Of a DNA stretch of 64,000 nt, positions 17,150 to 26,260 are shown one piece after another (position 1 is the first letter of the stretch; the number at the start of each line of letters is the position of its first letter). The translations under genes and the position numbers were made by a program. The notes under the pieces were generated by a model, which was given only the letters and a program-made list of their open reading frames with translations, searched no databases and was not told the origin of the DNA. Source of the stretch: Maribellus comscasis (lineage in GTDB: Bacteria; Bacteroidota; Bacteroidia; Bacteroidales; Prolixibacteraceae); contig NZ_CP046401.1 in the NCBI RefSeq assembly GCF_009762775.1, positions 5,220,001 to 5,284,000 on the forward strand, given 5' to 3'.

Positions 17150-18103
17150 ATGATGTTACTGCAAGTATTAAGTACCAACGATTTTTTCAATTTTACCGAC
17201 TTCCTGGTATTACAGGGGGTGAACCATGCCCGTGTGCTGGTGGACTTGGCAAGGGCTGTTGGCGGGATAGCCGCTTTCTTTTATATCTCAAAACGGATCT
17301 ACGAGCAACTGATTGCCGATAACCCGGTTTCCATACTGCCGCTGCTCAGGCCTTTCGCCCTTGTATTAGTCATCACGTTCTGGGGGCCGTTTGTGAACCT
17401 CTTACTGGCTCCTACAAAAGGGCTGACCGAACTTTCGGAAGCCGTCTATGTGGATAAAAAGCACCTGGTAAAAGAGAAGCTGGAAGAAAAGCAACAGGCT
17501 ATCCTGGCTACCGATTTGCCCCTGTTTTATGAAAATGAAGAAAAGGAGGCAGCCCTTTGGGACAAAGGTGTCAACCTGCTGTTGACGACCTACAACATTA
17601 TCAGCGGGCGGGCTATCCAGAACCAGATCAATTTTTACCTGATGGATGCTGTCCGCCAGTTACTGGAATCCCTTTTTGAAGTGCTGGTTTACCTGATCGC
17701 CTTTCTTAGGACATTGTTTTGTGTGTTGCTGGTTATTTTCGGGCCGCTGGTTTTTGCCCTGTCCATTTTTGACGGGTTTCAGGACAATTACCTGCAATGG
17801 ATCGCCCGGTTTGTGAACGTCAACCTCTACCTGCCCATTGCTTTGCTTATCCTTTCCATCGTCCAGGAAATCCTGATCTATGTGCTGGATCTGGAAATCG
17901 CCCAAATCAACGCTATGCTGATTTACCAGCCTTCACTGTTTTTTGTCTCCAACCTGGTTGTACCGGTATGCGGGATTGTGGGCATAGCGATGACGCCCAA
18001 GATTGCATCCTGGATTGTCTCGGCATCCGGAACAAAATCCGGCGGGGGAAGGCTGGTGCGTACTGCAGCAGTTATGGCCATTACCAAGGGCGCCATGAAG
18101 TAA
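17150..18103 (+). CDS. traJ: TraJ, VirB6-like inner-membrane channel protein
   Basis: 317 aa, at least five hydrophobic segments (about 30-50, 64-85, 170-205, 220-240, 250-285) and the conserved C-terminal region KIASWIVSASG. Matches the TraJ family of Bacteroidetes conjugative transposons and the VirB6 topology. Frames with MM at the start; either ATG is close enough to the GGAG site. Followed by traK. Confidence 0.88.
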   Translation: MMLLQVLSTNDFFNFTDFLVLQGVNHARVLVDLARAVGGIAAFFYISKRIYEQLIADNPVSILPLLRPFALVLVITFWGPFVNLLLAPTKGLTELSEAVYVDKKHLVKEKLEEKQQAILATDLPLFYENEEKEAALWDKGVNLLLTTYNIISGRAIQNQINFYLMDAVRQLLESLFEVLVYLIAFLRTLFCVLLVIFGPLVFALSIFDGFQDNYLQWIARFVNVNLYLPIALLILSIVQEILIYVLDLEIAQINAMLIYQPSLFFVSNLVVPVCGIVGIAMTPKIASWIVSASGTKSGGGRLVRTAAVMAITKGAMK

Positions 18104-18172
18104 CAGTAATAAAGTTGATACGAGGTCAAAAACAGTCCTGGTTCTTGATTCTTGTGTCTTGAATCTAAAAAA

Positions 18173-18799
18173 ATGAAAAAGATATTTGACATTCAACGAA
18201 AATTCCGCTTCACAGTTTATGTGCTGCTCATAATCAGCCTGGCGCTGGTAAGCACAAGCATTTATGTGTTTACGCTGTCAGCGGATATGGTAGAGCTGTC
18301 CAAACAGAAAATCTATGTGCTGGACAATGGAAAATCCCTGTTGGTGGCGCTCCGGGAAGACATCTCTGAAAACCGCACTGCCGAAGCCCGGGACCAGGTA
18401 AAACGTTTCCACGAGCTGTTTTTTACGCTCGAACCGGATAAAGAATACATCGAAAACAATGTGCGGGAGGCCCTCTATTTGGCTGACCGTTCAGCAATGG
18501 AACAATACCAAGCATTTAAGGAAAACAACCTGTATAACCAGGTGATTGCCTCGAATATCAGCATGACCCTGCAAACCGATTCCATCAGCCTGGATTTTTC
18601 CACCTATCCCTACCGGTTCACTTACCGGGGAAAACAAAAGATTGTACGAAAATCCAATATCACGATCCGCAAGCTGGAAACATCGGGCTTCTTGCGCAAT
18701 ATCTCGCGCACAGACAACAACCCGCATGGTTTCCTGATCGAAAACTGGCGTATCGTAGAAAATAATGACATCGAAACAATTCGACGCAAATCCTTTTAA
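18173..18799 (+). CDS. traK: TraK, VirB8-like protein
   Basis: 208 aa starting at ATG 18173; a TTG seven codons upstream is ignored as the weaker choice. Short cytoplasmic tail, one membrane helix (about 12-35, YVLLIISLALVSTSIYVF) and a periplasmic domain ending in NNPHGFLIENWRI. The layout and sequence are those of TraK, the VirB8-like scaffold of the channel. Confidence 0.9.
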   Translation: MKKIFDIQRKFRFTVYVLLIISLALVSTSIYVFTLSADMVELSKQKIYVLDNGKSLLVALREDISENRTAEARDQVKRFHELFFTLEPDKEYIENNVREALYLADRSAMEQYQAFKENNLYNQVIASNISMTLQTDSISLDFSTYPYRFTYRGKQKIVRKSNITIRKLETSGFLRNISRTDNNPHGFLIENWRIVENNDIETIRRKSF

Positions 18800-18808
18800 A
18801 AAGACAGC

Positions 18809-19144
18809 ATGATGAAAACAAAAAATACAAATCAAAACCTGAAAGATATCAGCCGCTTTACCCGCTGGGTGAACAATCTGGACACTAGGGATCAATCACT
18901 GACACCCCGGCGAAGGAAAAGGAAGTGGATACTCCTGACAGGCGGGATTTTTATCCTGTTTGTACTGTCGTTTCTGCTTTTCCCGTCAGCAAATCCCGGT
19001 TCTTCAAAAGTAATCACACCTAAAGCAGGAATAGAAAGCCAAGGCAAGGAACCAGCCGCTCAGTCTGCCTTTGATTTACCGGTAGATTCCTTTGAAAACC
19101 ATTTAAAAAGTATCATCCATGAAGAACTATCTGAAAAAAAATAA
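18809..19144 (+). CDS. TraL-like small membrane protein
   Basis: 111 aa, single membrane helix about residues 41-58 (ILLTGGIFILFVLSFLLF) after a basic segment (PRRRKRK), then a flexible periplasmic tail. It sits in the TraL position between traK and traM and overlaps the traM start by 26 nt. The family call is by position and topology. Confidence 0.7.
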   Translation: MMKTKNTNQNLKDISRFTRWVNNLDTRDQSLTPRRRKRKWILLTGGIFILFVLSFLLFPSANPGSSKVITPKAGIESQGKEPAAQSAFDLPVDSFENHLKSIIHEELSEKK

Positions 19145-20258
19145 AGGCCTGTTCCTGTTGCCCCTGGGATTAATCCCTTTTCTGATCCTTATTTTCTATG
19201 TGCTGGGCGGAGGGAAAGACAATGAACAGGTTCAACAGCAACAAGCACAGGCCGCAGACGGGGCAAACTATGTATTGCCCGAAGCTGAAAAATCCATCGG
19301 GATCATGGATAAAATGGAAGCCTACCGGCAAGGGGCTACTGAAAATGAATTGGCGAATGTACAACTCAGAGAAGATTCCATAGAGATACAACAGGCTCCG
19401 GTTGATTCAACACAGGAAGGATTATCCCTGTTGGCGCAGCAAAACCAAAAGCTCCCTGAAAACCTTCTGGCCCACATCAAACAAAAAGAAAAGGAGGCAA
19501 GAAAAGAACTGGCAGAACCGGGACAAAAGAAAGAGAGCAGGCCGGTTCCTCAGAAGCAACACTCTGGTTTCCCTGCAAAAAGGCAAAATACTGAACCCAA
19601 AAAGGACCTGGTAAAACAGGTTACCGGTATTGAGGAACTGGATAAGGTTTTTGACGAGAACAGGACACTGAACCGTCAAAACGATTCACTGAAGTTTTAC
19701 CTGCAACAAAGCCAAAACAGGCTGGAACAAATCGAAAAGGCGCAAAATGCAAGTTTTTCACTTGATAAGAAAACCAATGTTGGGTTCAATCGAAATGAAG
19801 AAAAAAGCAAGCTTATCAAAGCCGAGATCTATGAAACTACCACGGTACTTGACGGCAACCGGGTGAAACTCCGTTTGCTGGAAGCTACCCGGATAAATGG
19901 TCAGGAAGTCCCGGAAAACACATTCATATACGGCATCTGCAAAGTCAGGAATGAACGGTTACACATCGAAATCAGCCAAATGCCGGTCGGTGAAGATTTT
20001 CTTCCGGTAAAACTTGCCATCTATGATCTGGACGGGATGCCCGGCCTCTATGTCCCGGACAATGTTGCCCGGAAAGTAACGCAGGAAGTCGGGGGCTCAA
20101 CCAATACCTCTTCGCTTTTTGGGATGACGGACGATCCCCTGACCTATGCCGGGATACGCGCTGCCGACCGCACCACGCAGATCCTTTTAAAACGGGTACG
20201 CCTGAAAAAGGTAACGGTCCGGAAAAATACAATTGTCTATCTCATCAATCAAAACTAA
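19119..20258 (+). CDS. traM: TraM, VirB10-like protein
   Basis: 379 aa. N-terminal membrane helix (about 11-31), a long charged, Gln-rich linker and coiled coil (to about 210), and a C-terminal domain (about 230-379) with ATRINGQEVPENTFIYG and DPLTYAGIRAADRTTQ, typical of TraM. It would span from inner to outer membrane. The start overlaps the preceding gene. Confidence 0.9.
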   Translation: MKNYLKKNKGLFLLPLGLIPFLILIFYVLGGGKDNEQVQQQQAQAADGANYVLPEAEKSIGIMDKMEAYRQGATENELANVQLREDSIEIQQAPVDSTQEGLSLLAQQNQKLPENLLAHIKQKEKEARKELAEPGQKKESRPVPQKQHSGFPAKRQNTEPKKDLVKQVTGIEELDKVFDENRTLNRQNDSLKFYLQQSQNRLEQIEKAQNASFSLDKKTNVGFNRNEEKSKLIKAEIYETTTVLDGNRVKLRLLEATRINGQEVPENTFIYGICKVRNERLHIEISQMPVGEDFLPVKLAIYDLDGMPGLYVPDNVARKVTQEVGGSTNTSSLFGMTDDPLTYAGIRAADRTTQILLKRVRLKKVTVRKNTIVYLINQN

Positions 20259-20263
20259 TCATC

Positions 20264-21067
20264 ATGAAACGATTACTTTTTATCCTTTCCGTTTTCTTTT
20301 TGTTTTCAATGGCATGCAACGCCCAGGACTGTATTGAAGTCTGCGAAAATAAAGCAACCCACATTATCAGCAATGAAAAAATAACCTACCTGCAGGTAGG
20401 TGACCACGATAAAATCATGGCTGAGATTGTCCCTGAACATCCGAACCTGGTCCGGGTAAAAGCCGTGAAAAACTTTGAAGGCGAAACCTCATTAACCCTT
20501 GTTAGCGCGAATAAAGTCTATTCGCTGTTCGTAAAATATGCCGATACAGGCAGGCTATCCTGGCAGTTGGAAGATTTTCATTTCCAAAAAAACGGGAACC
20601 TGACAACCGGGAGAATCCCTGACTACTTACTTAAGGAGCTAGGTTTTCAAATCCTGTCCAGAAATCAAAAACACATCAAAAAGAGAAAGAAGAAAAAAGA
20701 CGGGATAAGATTCCAATTGAGCAACATTTATCTGAAAAACGATGCCTTGTTTTTTGAACTGGAAATTACCAATCAGACCAACTTAGGATATGAGGTGGAA
20801 GGTTTTCACTGGTGGATTGGCGATAAAAGGCAGTACAAAGCTACCAATGTCCAGGAATACCCGGTAGAGCCGGAATACCAGCATTACAACATCAGGTACA
20901 TTCCGGCCAAAACAAAACTCAGGGAAGTGTTTGTATTGCCCAAACTCACTATCCCCGACAAGCGGATACTCACCATTGAAATGCTCGAAAAAGCATTGGG
21001 TAATACGGGAAGGAAACTTAGCCTTGAGGTAAAAAACAGGGACATCTTTCAAGCCAGGACATTCTAA
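20264..21067 (+). CDS. traN: TraN (DUF4138), VirB9-like outer-membrane-associated protein
   Basis: 267 aa with a signal peptide (about 1-20, ending CNAQ). The DUF4138 domain has an N-terminal beta-rich part binding the secretin-like core and a C-terminal part (YIPAKTKLREVFVLPKLTIP). Partner of TraM in the periplasmic channel. It lies 5 nt after traM. Confidence 0.9.
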   Translation: MKRLLFILSVFFLFSMACNAQDCIEVCENKATHIISNEKITYLQVGDHDKIMAEIVPEHPNLVRVKAVKNFEGETSLTLVSANKVYSLFVKYADTGRLSWQLEDFHFQKNGNLTTGRIPDYLLKELGFQILSRNQKHIKKRKKKKDGIRFQLSNIYLKNDALFFELEITNQTNLGYEVEGFHWWIGDKRQYKATNVQEYPVEPEYQHYNIRYIPAKTKLREVFVLPKLTIPDKRILTIEMLEKALGNTGRKLSLEVKNRDIFQARTF

Positions 21068-21085
21068 CTTTTCAATTTTTGAGAA

Positions 21086-23002
21086 ATGTTGAACGAATCG
21101 CCGGAATTAAGAAAACTGCACGAAGGTTTCCGATTTTTTAGTTACCTGTTGCTATTGCTGACCTTGTATATCAGCCAAATTCATTTCTTTGCCGGGAAAG
21201 GCTTGTACATCCCGGAGTTTGCAGCGATAACCGAAAAAATAACCCGCATCCATTTTCTGGGAGACACAGTTTTGGCGAAAGCTGTTTGCCTGGCTTTTCT
21301 GGCGATTACCTGTATCGGCACTAAGGCGAAAAAAGACCGCGATTTAAAGGTTTCTGAAATTGTCATCCAGGTAATTGTTGGCTCTGCCCTTTACTGGGGA
21401 AGCCTGCTGGTTTTTGAATCGGCAGCGGTTTATTTGCTGCTTTCCTTTTTCGGGTTTGTCATCCTGAATATCGGGTTTGACAACATCTCCAAACTCATTA
21501 ATGTCAACCTGATGAAAGACCGTTTCAACCTGGAAAACGAAAGTTTTCCGCAGGAACAAACCTTAAAGGAAAATGAATTCTCCGTTAATCTTACGACACA
21601 ATTCCAATATAAGAACAAAACACATCCCGGTTACATTAACGTCATCAACCCGTTTCGGGGAACCATGGTCATCGGGACTCCCGGCTCCGGGAAATCCTAT
21701 TCCGTTGTACTGCCTTTTATCAAACAACATCTTTCCAAAGGCTTTGCGATGTGTGTCTATGACTTTAAATACCCGGACCTGTCAAAGATTGCCTGGAACT
21801 ATTTCCTGAAAGCCAAAAAGAAAAAGGTTTTGCCGGAGCAGGCCCGGTTTTATGTGATCAACTTTGACGACATCCGGAAATCTTACCGCTGCAACCCTTT
21901 GGCGCCGGAGCTGATGGAAAGCCCTATCGATGCGTTTGAATCATCTCGGACCGTATTGTATAATCTGAACCGGGAATGGATACGCAAACAGGGCGAGTTT
22001 TTCTCTGAATCGGCCGTATCCTTTTTTGCCGCCATAATCTGGTTCCTGAAAAAATATCAAAACGGGGAATATTGTACCCTGCCACATGCCATTGAACTGT
22101 TACAACTGGATTACGATGATTTGTTTGCTATCCTTTCAAAGGAAAAAGATGTGGAAAATATTGTCAATCCTTTTATCAATGCCCATAAACGGGGCGCGAA
22201 TGAACAACTGGAAGGTCAGTTGGGCAGCCTGAAGATTGCCATCTCAAAAATCATCAGCAAAGAAATTTACTGGATCTGTTCCGGGAATGATTTTTCGCTG
22301 GACATCAATCATCCTGATCAGCCAAAGGTTTTATGCCTGGCCAATAACCCGCTTCGTATTGAAATGTATGGGGCCGTGCTGTCCCTGTTTATTACCCGGA
22401 TGCTGAAAATCATGAACCGGAAAGGGCAGCATAAGGCATCGCTGATTTTTGACGAGCTGCCAACGATATATTTCAGGGGGCTGGATATATTGATTGCAAC
22501 CGCACGGAGTAATAAAATATCTACACTGGTAGGTGTCCAGACCATTGACCAGCTCATCCGGGACTATGGGAAAGAGCAGGCCAACGCTATCCTGACCAAT
22601 ATCGGGAATGTTTTTGCCGGGCAATCAGTGGGAGAGACGGCCAAATTTATCCAGGACCGGATGGGCAAAATCCTGCAGGAACGGCAATCCATTAACATCA
22701 ACCGGAATACCCAGTCGTCTACCTTTTCTACCCAGATGGATTTTCTGGTGCCTGAAGGGAAGATTGCCACGCTTCCGCAAGGCTGGATGGTAGGGCAGGT
22801 GGCCGATAATTTTGACCAGCAGGTGAGCCAGCGCAATTTTAATTGCCTGGTAGATGTGGATACGGAAGCAATTGAACGGGAAGAAAAAAAGTACCAGCCT
22901 ATTCCTACTATTTACCGGTTTGACAACATCAACGATGTGCTGGAAAACAACCGCAATCAAATCTGCAACGACATCATCCGCATCCTGAGAAATTCAACAT
23001 AA
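21086..23002 (+). CDS. Type IV coupling protein (VirD4/TraG-like ATPase)
   Basis: 638 aa: membrane segments in the first 150 residues, then a cytoplasmic ATPase with Walker A GTPGSGKSYSV (about 196-206), Walker B SLIFDELPT (about 451-459) and TLVGVQTIDQL. Delivers the relaxase-DNA complex to the channel. Called MobC in some Bacteroides elements. Located between the tra genes and the mobilization module, as expected for its bridging role. Confidence 0.93.
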   Translation: MLNESPELRKLHEGFRFFSYLLLLLTLYISQIHFFAGKGLYIPEFAAITEKITRIHFLGDTVLAKAVCLAFLAITCIGTKAKKDRDLKVSEIVIQVIVGSALYWGSLLVFESAAVYLLLSFFGFVILNIGFDNISKLINVNLMKDRFNLENESFPQEQTLKENEFSVNLTTQFQYKNKTHPGYINVINPFRGTMVIGTPGSGKSYSVVLPFIKQHLSKGFAMCVYDFKYPDLSKIAWNYFLKAKKKKVLPEQARFYVINFDDIRKSYRCNPLAPELMESPIDAFESSRTVLYNLNREWIRKQGEFFSESAVSFFAAIIWFLKKYQNGEYCTLPHAIELLQLDYDDLFAILSKEKDVENIVNPFINAHKRGANEQLEGQLGSLKIAISKIISKEIYWICSGNDFSLDINHPDQPKVLCLANNPLRIEMYGAVLSLFITRMLKIMNRKGQHKASLIFDELPTIYFRGLDILIATARSNKISTLVGVQTIDQLIRDYGKEQANAILTNIGNVFAGQSVGETAKFIQDRMGKILQERQSININRNTQSSTFSTQMDFLVPEGKIATLPQGWMVGQVADNFDQQVSQRNFNCLVDVDTEAIEREEKKYQPIPTIYRFDNINDVLENNRNQICNDIIRILRNST

Positions 23003-23045
23003 GACTTCCGATAGGCAATATTCATTAACCAATAAAAATTAAGAC

Positions 23046-23720
23046 ATGGAAGAAAATACCCGAATTAAAAAAGACGAAATCCCCTTTGACAAACTGGAAA
23101 AAGTTGGGGTAAAAAAAGATTTTATCGATCACATGGGTGAAAACGAACTGAGAGACTTCCTGAACGGTTACCGCTCCCAAAAACTTTATACCATCAATGC
23201 CACGGTGAATGATGAGCAACTCCGTATCCCGGCAAAACTCCGTTTGCAGAAACAGGATAACGGAGCAGTGGATATAAAAATCCATCCGATACAGCGGCTG
23301 TATGTCCCGGACGAATACATGGGACATAAGTTTAGCAAAGAAGAAAAAGCCGCGTTATTGAATGACAAAAACCTGGGGAAGACCGTTGAATTAACCGGGA
23401 AAGACGGGAAAAAAGACACTTATTACCTGGCCATTGACAACAAGACCAATGAACTCAGCCCGCTCCGTACCAAAAACATTATAATCCCTGACAAAATAAA
23501 AGGGGCTAACCTGTCAGAAGAACAAAAACAAAAGCTGGCGAAAGGAGAAAAGGTTTACCTGGATAAAATGACAGGCCGGAACAGGAAAAAATTCGGCGCA
23601 TCGCTTCAGGTAGATGCAGCCAACCGCACCATCAACTTTTCAGGATTCAAACAGGAAAAGGAACTGGAACAGGAAAAGACAAAAAAGGAAAATAAAGGAG
23701 CCAAACAAAAAGTGGGATAA
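23046..23720 (+). CDS. DUF3945/DUF4099-type ICE protein
   Basis: 224 aa with the duplicated DUF3945 signature (PIQRLYVPDEYMGHKFSKEE; later IIPDKIKGANLSEEQ) and a Lys/Glu-rich C-terminal tail. These proteins are common in Bacteroidota conjugative elements near topoisomerase or mobilization genes; their role is not known. Same strand and close spacing to its neighbours. Confidence 0.82.
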   Translation: MEENTRIKKDEIPFDKLEKVGVKKDFIDHMGENELRDFLNGYRSQKLYTINATVNDEQLRIPAKLRLQKQDNGAVDIKIHPIQRLYVPDEYMGHKFSKEEKAALLNDKNLGKTVELTGKDGKKDTYYLAIDNKTNELSPLRTKNIIIPDKIKGANLSEEQKQKLAKGEKVYLDKMTGRNRKKFGASLQVDAANRTINFSGFKQEKELEQEKTKKENKGAKQKVG

Positions 23721-23758
23721 AAATTTCAAAAAGGATCTTAAACGGAAAGGACAGGATT

Positions 23759-24625
23759 ATGCAGACAGATGTAAAACCTTTTTTGAAATGGGCGGGAGGA
23801 AAAGCACAACTGCTGCCCCAGATAAATAAAGTATTCCCAAGTCAGCTGGAGCAGTTCGACACCTTTGCGGAACCATTTGTCGGGGGCGGCGCAGTCGTAT
23901 TTTATATCCTGGAGAACTATCCGCGGATTAAAAACATCATTATCAACGACATCAATTCAAGGTTGATAAAAACTTATATTGCCGTAAAAGAAAGTCCCCG
24001 GGAACTGGTCGCTTTTCTGGAAGAGTTCCAGTATAAGTATTGGGAACTGGACCACAAAAGTCAAAGACTGTTGTACCTGGCCAAAAGGGAAAGGTTTAAC
24101 ACCGGAAAATTAACTATTGTTGAATTGGCTTCCCTGTTTATTTTTTTGAACAAAACCTGTTTTAACGGCCTGTACCGGGTAAACAAAAAAAATGAATTTA
24201 ATGTGCCTTTCGGAGAATACAGGAAACCGCTCATTTGCAACAGGAAATTAATTGCCCGGTTAAGTGAATTGCTTCAAAAAGTTACGATTCTTGAAGGAGA
24301 CTATACATGTACTCTTGATTTCCTGCATGGACGTTCATTTGTCTATTTTGACCCGCCTTACAAACCTGTTTCGAATACATCAAATTTTACATCTTACAGC
24401 GCTGCCGGTTTTAATGATACCCAGCAAACAAGGCTGGCATCATTTTGTAAAACATTGGATGCTGGAAACAAATGGATGTTAAGTAATTCCTGTAACGGGG
24501 ATGACAATTTCTTTCGAAAGCATTACCGGAATTACACCATCAGGCAAATAACTGCAAGGCGTTCAATCGGAGCAAAGTCAAATAGTAGAGGAAATACCAG
24601 GGAACTGTTAATAACCAACTATTGA
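23759..24625 (+). CDS. Solitary D12-class DNA adenine methyltransferase
   Basis: 288 aa, Dam-like N6-adenine methylase: SAM-binding FLKWAGGKAQ (about 7-16), AEPFVGGGAV (about 36-45) and catalytic DPPY (about 197-200, FVYFDPPYKP). No restriction endonuclease gene is nearby, so it is more likely an anti-restriction or regulatory orphan carried by the element. It ends 17 bp before the oriT candidate. Confidence 0.92.
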   Translation: MQTDVKPFLKWAGGKAQLLPQINKVFPSQLEQFDTFAEPFVGGGAVVFYILENYPRIKNIIINDINSRLIKTYIAVKESPRELVAFLEEFQYKYWELDHKSQRLLYLAKRERFNTGKLTIVELASLFIFLNKTCFNGLYRVNKKNEFNVPFGEYRKPLICNRKLIARLSELLQKVTILEGDYTCTLDFLHGRSFVYFDPPYKPVSNTSNFTSYSAAGFNDTQQTRLASFCKTLDAGNKWMLSNSCNGDDNFFRKHYRNYTIRQITARRSIGAKSNSRGNTRELLITNY

Positions 24626-24642
24626 GGATAACAAACTACTTC

Positions 24643-24747
24643 GGGGGAGGGGAATGCAAGATGTGCATTTGTATATACAAATGCCTTTTCATCTTGCCCG
24701 GCAGGGACCAGTCGTTTTTTCAAAACTGAAAAGAATTCCCCTCCCCC
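24643..24747. other. Candidate origin of transfer (oriT)
   Basis: Nested inverted repeats in a short intergenic region directly upstream of the mobilization genes. Outer arms 24643-24655 and 24735-24747 pair perfectly over 13 bp (G5AG4AAT type). A second pair CAAGATG (24657-24663) and CATCTTG (24690-24696) encloses a perfect 20-bp palindrome (24665-24684). The position next to an RHH accessory gene and a relaxase gene, with strong symmetry, is what an oriT looks like. The nick site cannot be told from sequence alone. Confidence 0.65.
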
Positions 24748-24770
24748 TGAAACAAAGATTACAGTTACCA

Positions 24771-25139
24771 ATGCCAACAAAATCGTCTGAAAACGATAAA
24801 CGGGTTAAGATGCTGCTCATCCGGGTTAGCATCGAAGAAAAGCAGCGGATAAAATCGTTGACCCGGTCAGGAAAATATCCCTGTATGAGCGATTTTGTGC
24901 GCAGCCGGATCTTCAGACGGTTGAATAAAAAGATCATCTCTCTGGATGAGAACACCGGCTATCAGTTAAAGCAGTTGGATTACCAGCTTAATAAGATCGG
25001 CGTTAATCTTAACCAACTGTCCAAGCGCATGAATTCGTTTGCCGGTTACAACATTGGTGACAATGACCGGCAATTACTAAAACAAGCTTTTGAAATGATG
25101 ACCCGGTGCCTGGCATTTTTACAAAAACATCTCCGTTGA
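24771..25139 (+). CDS. Ribbon-helix-helix relaxosome accessory protein
   Basis: 122 aa. Start chosen at ATG 24771 because the alternative at 24654 would run through the oriT-like repeats and add an unlikely leader. Residues about 14-50 (LLIRVSIEEKQRIKSLTRSG, then SDFVRSRIFRRL) form the RHH DNA-binding fold of MobA/MobC-type proteins. The rest is helical. It would bind oriT and recruit the relaxase. The gap to the relaxase gene is 3 nt. Confidence 0.8.
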   Translation: MPTKSSENDKRVKMLLIRVSIEEKQRIKSLTRSGKYPCMSDFVRSRIFRRLNKKIISLDENTGYQLKQLDYQLNKIGVNLNQLSKRMNSFAGYNIGDNDRQLLKQAFEMMTRCLAFLQKHLR

Positions 25140-25142
25140 GCT

Positions 25143-26054
25143 ATGGTTATTGTCATCCATCAATCGCTGAATACGCAGAATGCTTTGTTTTATAACGAAA
25201 AGAAAGTGGAGCGGAAGAAGGCTTTTTTCTTTCAGAGTGGAAATACACCAACAATCAACCCTTTTGCCGGGAGCAAACAGGATCGTTGGAATATCCTGAA
25301 AGAAATTGAAGACAGAAATACAAGGGTCAAACAGAAAGGGCTTCATATTTCTGTGAATCCGACGGTTACAGATTTGGTGAAACTGGGAAATACCGGCATC
25401 CGAACTGAAATCAGGAATCTGATAGAACACCTGGGGTATGGAAACCAGCCCTACTTTGTTTATAAACATGCAGATTTAGAACGGACACATTTTCATATTG
25501 TTTCCACGCGGATTGACCAACAAACCGGTAAAAAGATCAGGGACAATTATGAGAAGGAGAAGGCACAGCGGTTTATCAAAGGATTGGAGCAGAAATACCA
25601 GCTTACCAAAGATGAACCCAAAGAAAAACTGAACTATCGGTTTTCCGGCTCCAGCAAAAACCTGAAACAAAATTTGGAAAGGTTATTCGGACAACTTAAC
25701 CGGATGGAGTTTATAACCTCCGAAGAGATGTATGATCAGGCCCTGAAGTTGTTTAATGTCGAGGTTCGGTCTTTGGGAAAAGGCTATGCTACTTTTGTAA
25801 CTGATGATGCAGGGAATCCGGTTCGTTATCCGATTAGACTATCTGAATTTAAAGAGCGGCCGGGGTTTTATTTGGATAACATTTTGAGCTATGCCCAAGA
25901 AGGGAATTTAAATCGAAAAGTTCAGTTTCCTGAGAATTTCAAAAGGGAATTGCTCAAGTCCCTGTTCTACCAATTAAAAAATGAACGTCACGAACAGAAT
26001 GTCGAACGGAATAAACGAAAAAATTTAAAATATGGAAAAAGAAATCGATATTGA
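25143..26054 (+). CDS. Relaxase/mobilization nuclease (MobB-like)
   Basis: 303 aa, MOBP-like relaxase. Likely catalytic Tyr in LFYNEKKV (about Y17) and the metal-binding histidines in LERTHFHIVSTRI (about 110-122, the HxH motif). Nicks oriT and pilots the strand. The basic C-terminus (NKRKNLKYGKRNRY) is typical. Last intact gene of the element; a decayed zone follows. Confidence 0.9.
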   Translation: MVIVIHQSLNTQNALFYNEKKVERKKAFFFQSGNTPTINPFAGSKQDRWNILKEIEDRNTRVKQKGLHISVNPTVTDLVKLGNTGIRTEIRNLIEHLGYGNQPYFVYKHADLERTHFHIVSTRIDQQTGKKIRDNYEKEKAQRFIKGLEQKYQLTKDEPKEKLNYRFSGSSKNLKQNLERLFGQLNRMEFITSEEMYDQALKLFNVEVRSLGKGYATFVTDDAGNPVRYPIRLSEFKERPGFYLDNILSYAQEGNLNRKVQFPENFKRELLKSLFYQLKNERHEQNVERNKRKNLKYGKRNRY

Positions 26055-26260
26055 ACTTGGTATAAGTTCAATATCACAGAAAGATTTTATATGCTGTTTA
26101 ATTGTTCTTGTGTAATCATAAAATTTGATAACTTATAAATTTATACTTTTGATAGAGGTGATATTCAGTAGAGGGTAGGAATCTGCCATTGAGAATTATA
26201 GATATCTTTGGATTTAAATTGTTGAATCAAAACCAAACTGGCTGATGTTAGTATTGAATT

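Noticed and set aside
23759..24625. Restriction-modification system
   Set aside because: Only the adenine methylase is present; neighbouring genes are mobilization and DUF3945 genes.
24654..24770. N-terminal extension of the RHH mobilization protein
   Set aside because: It would be encoded by the oriT-like inverted repeats; the start at 24771 gives the normal protein.
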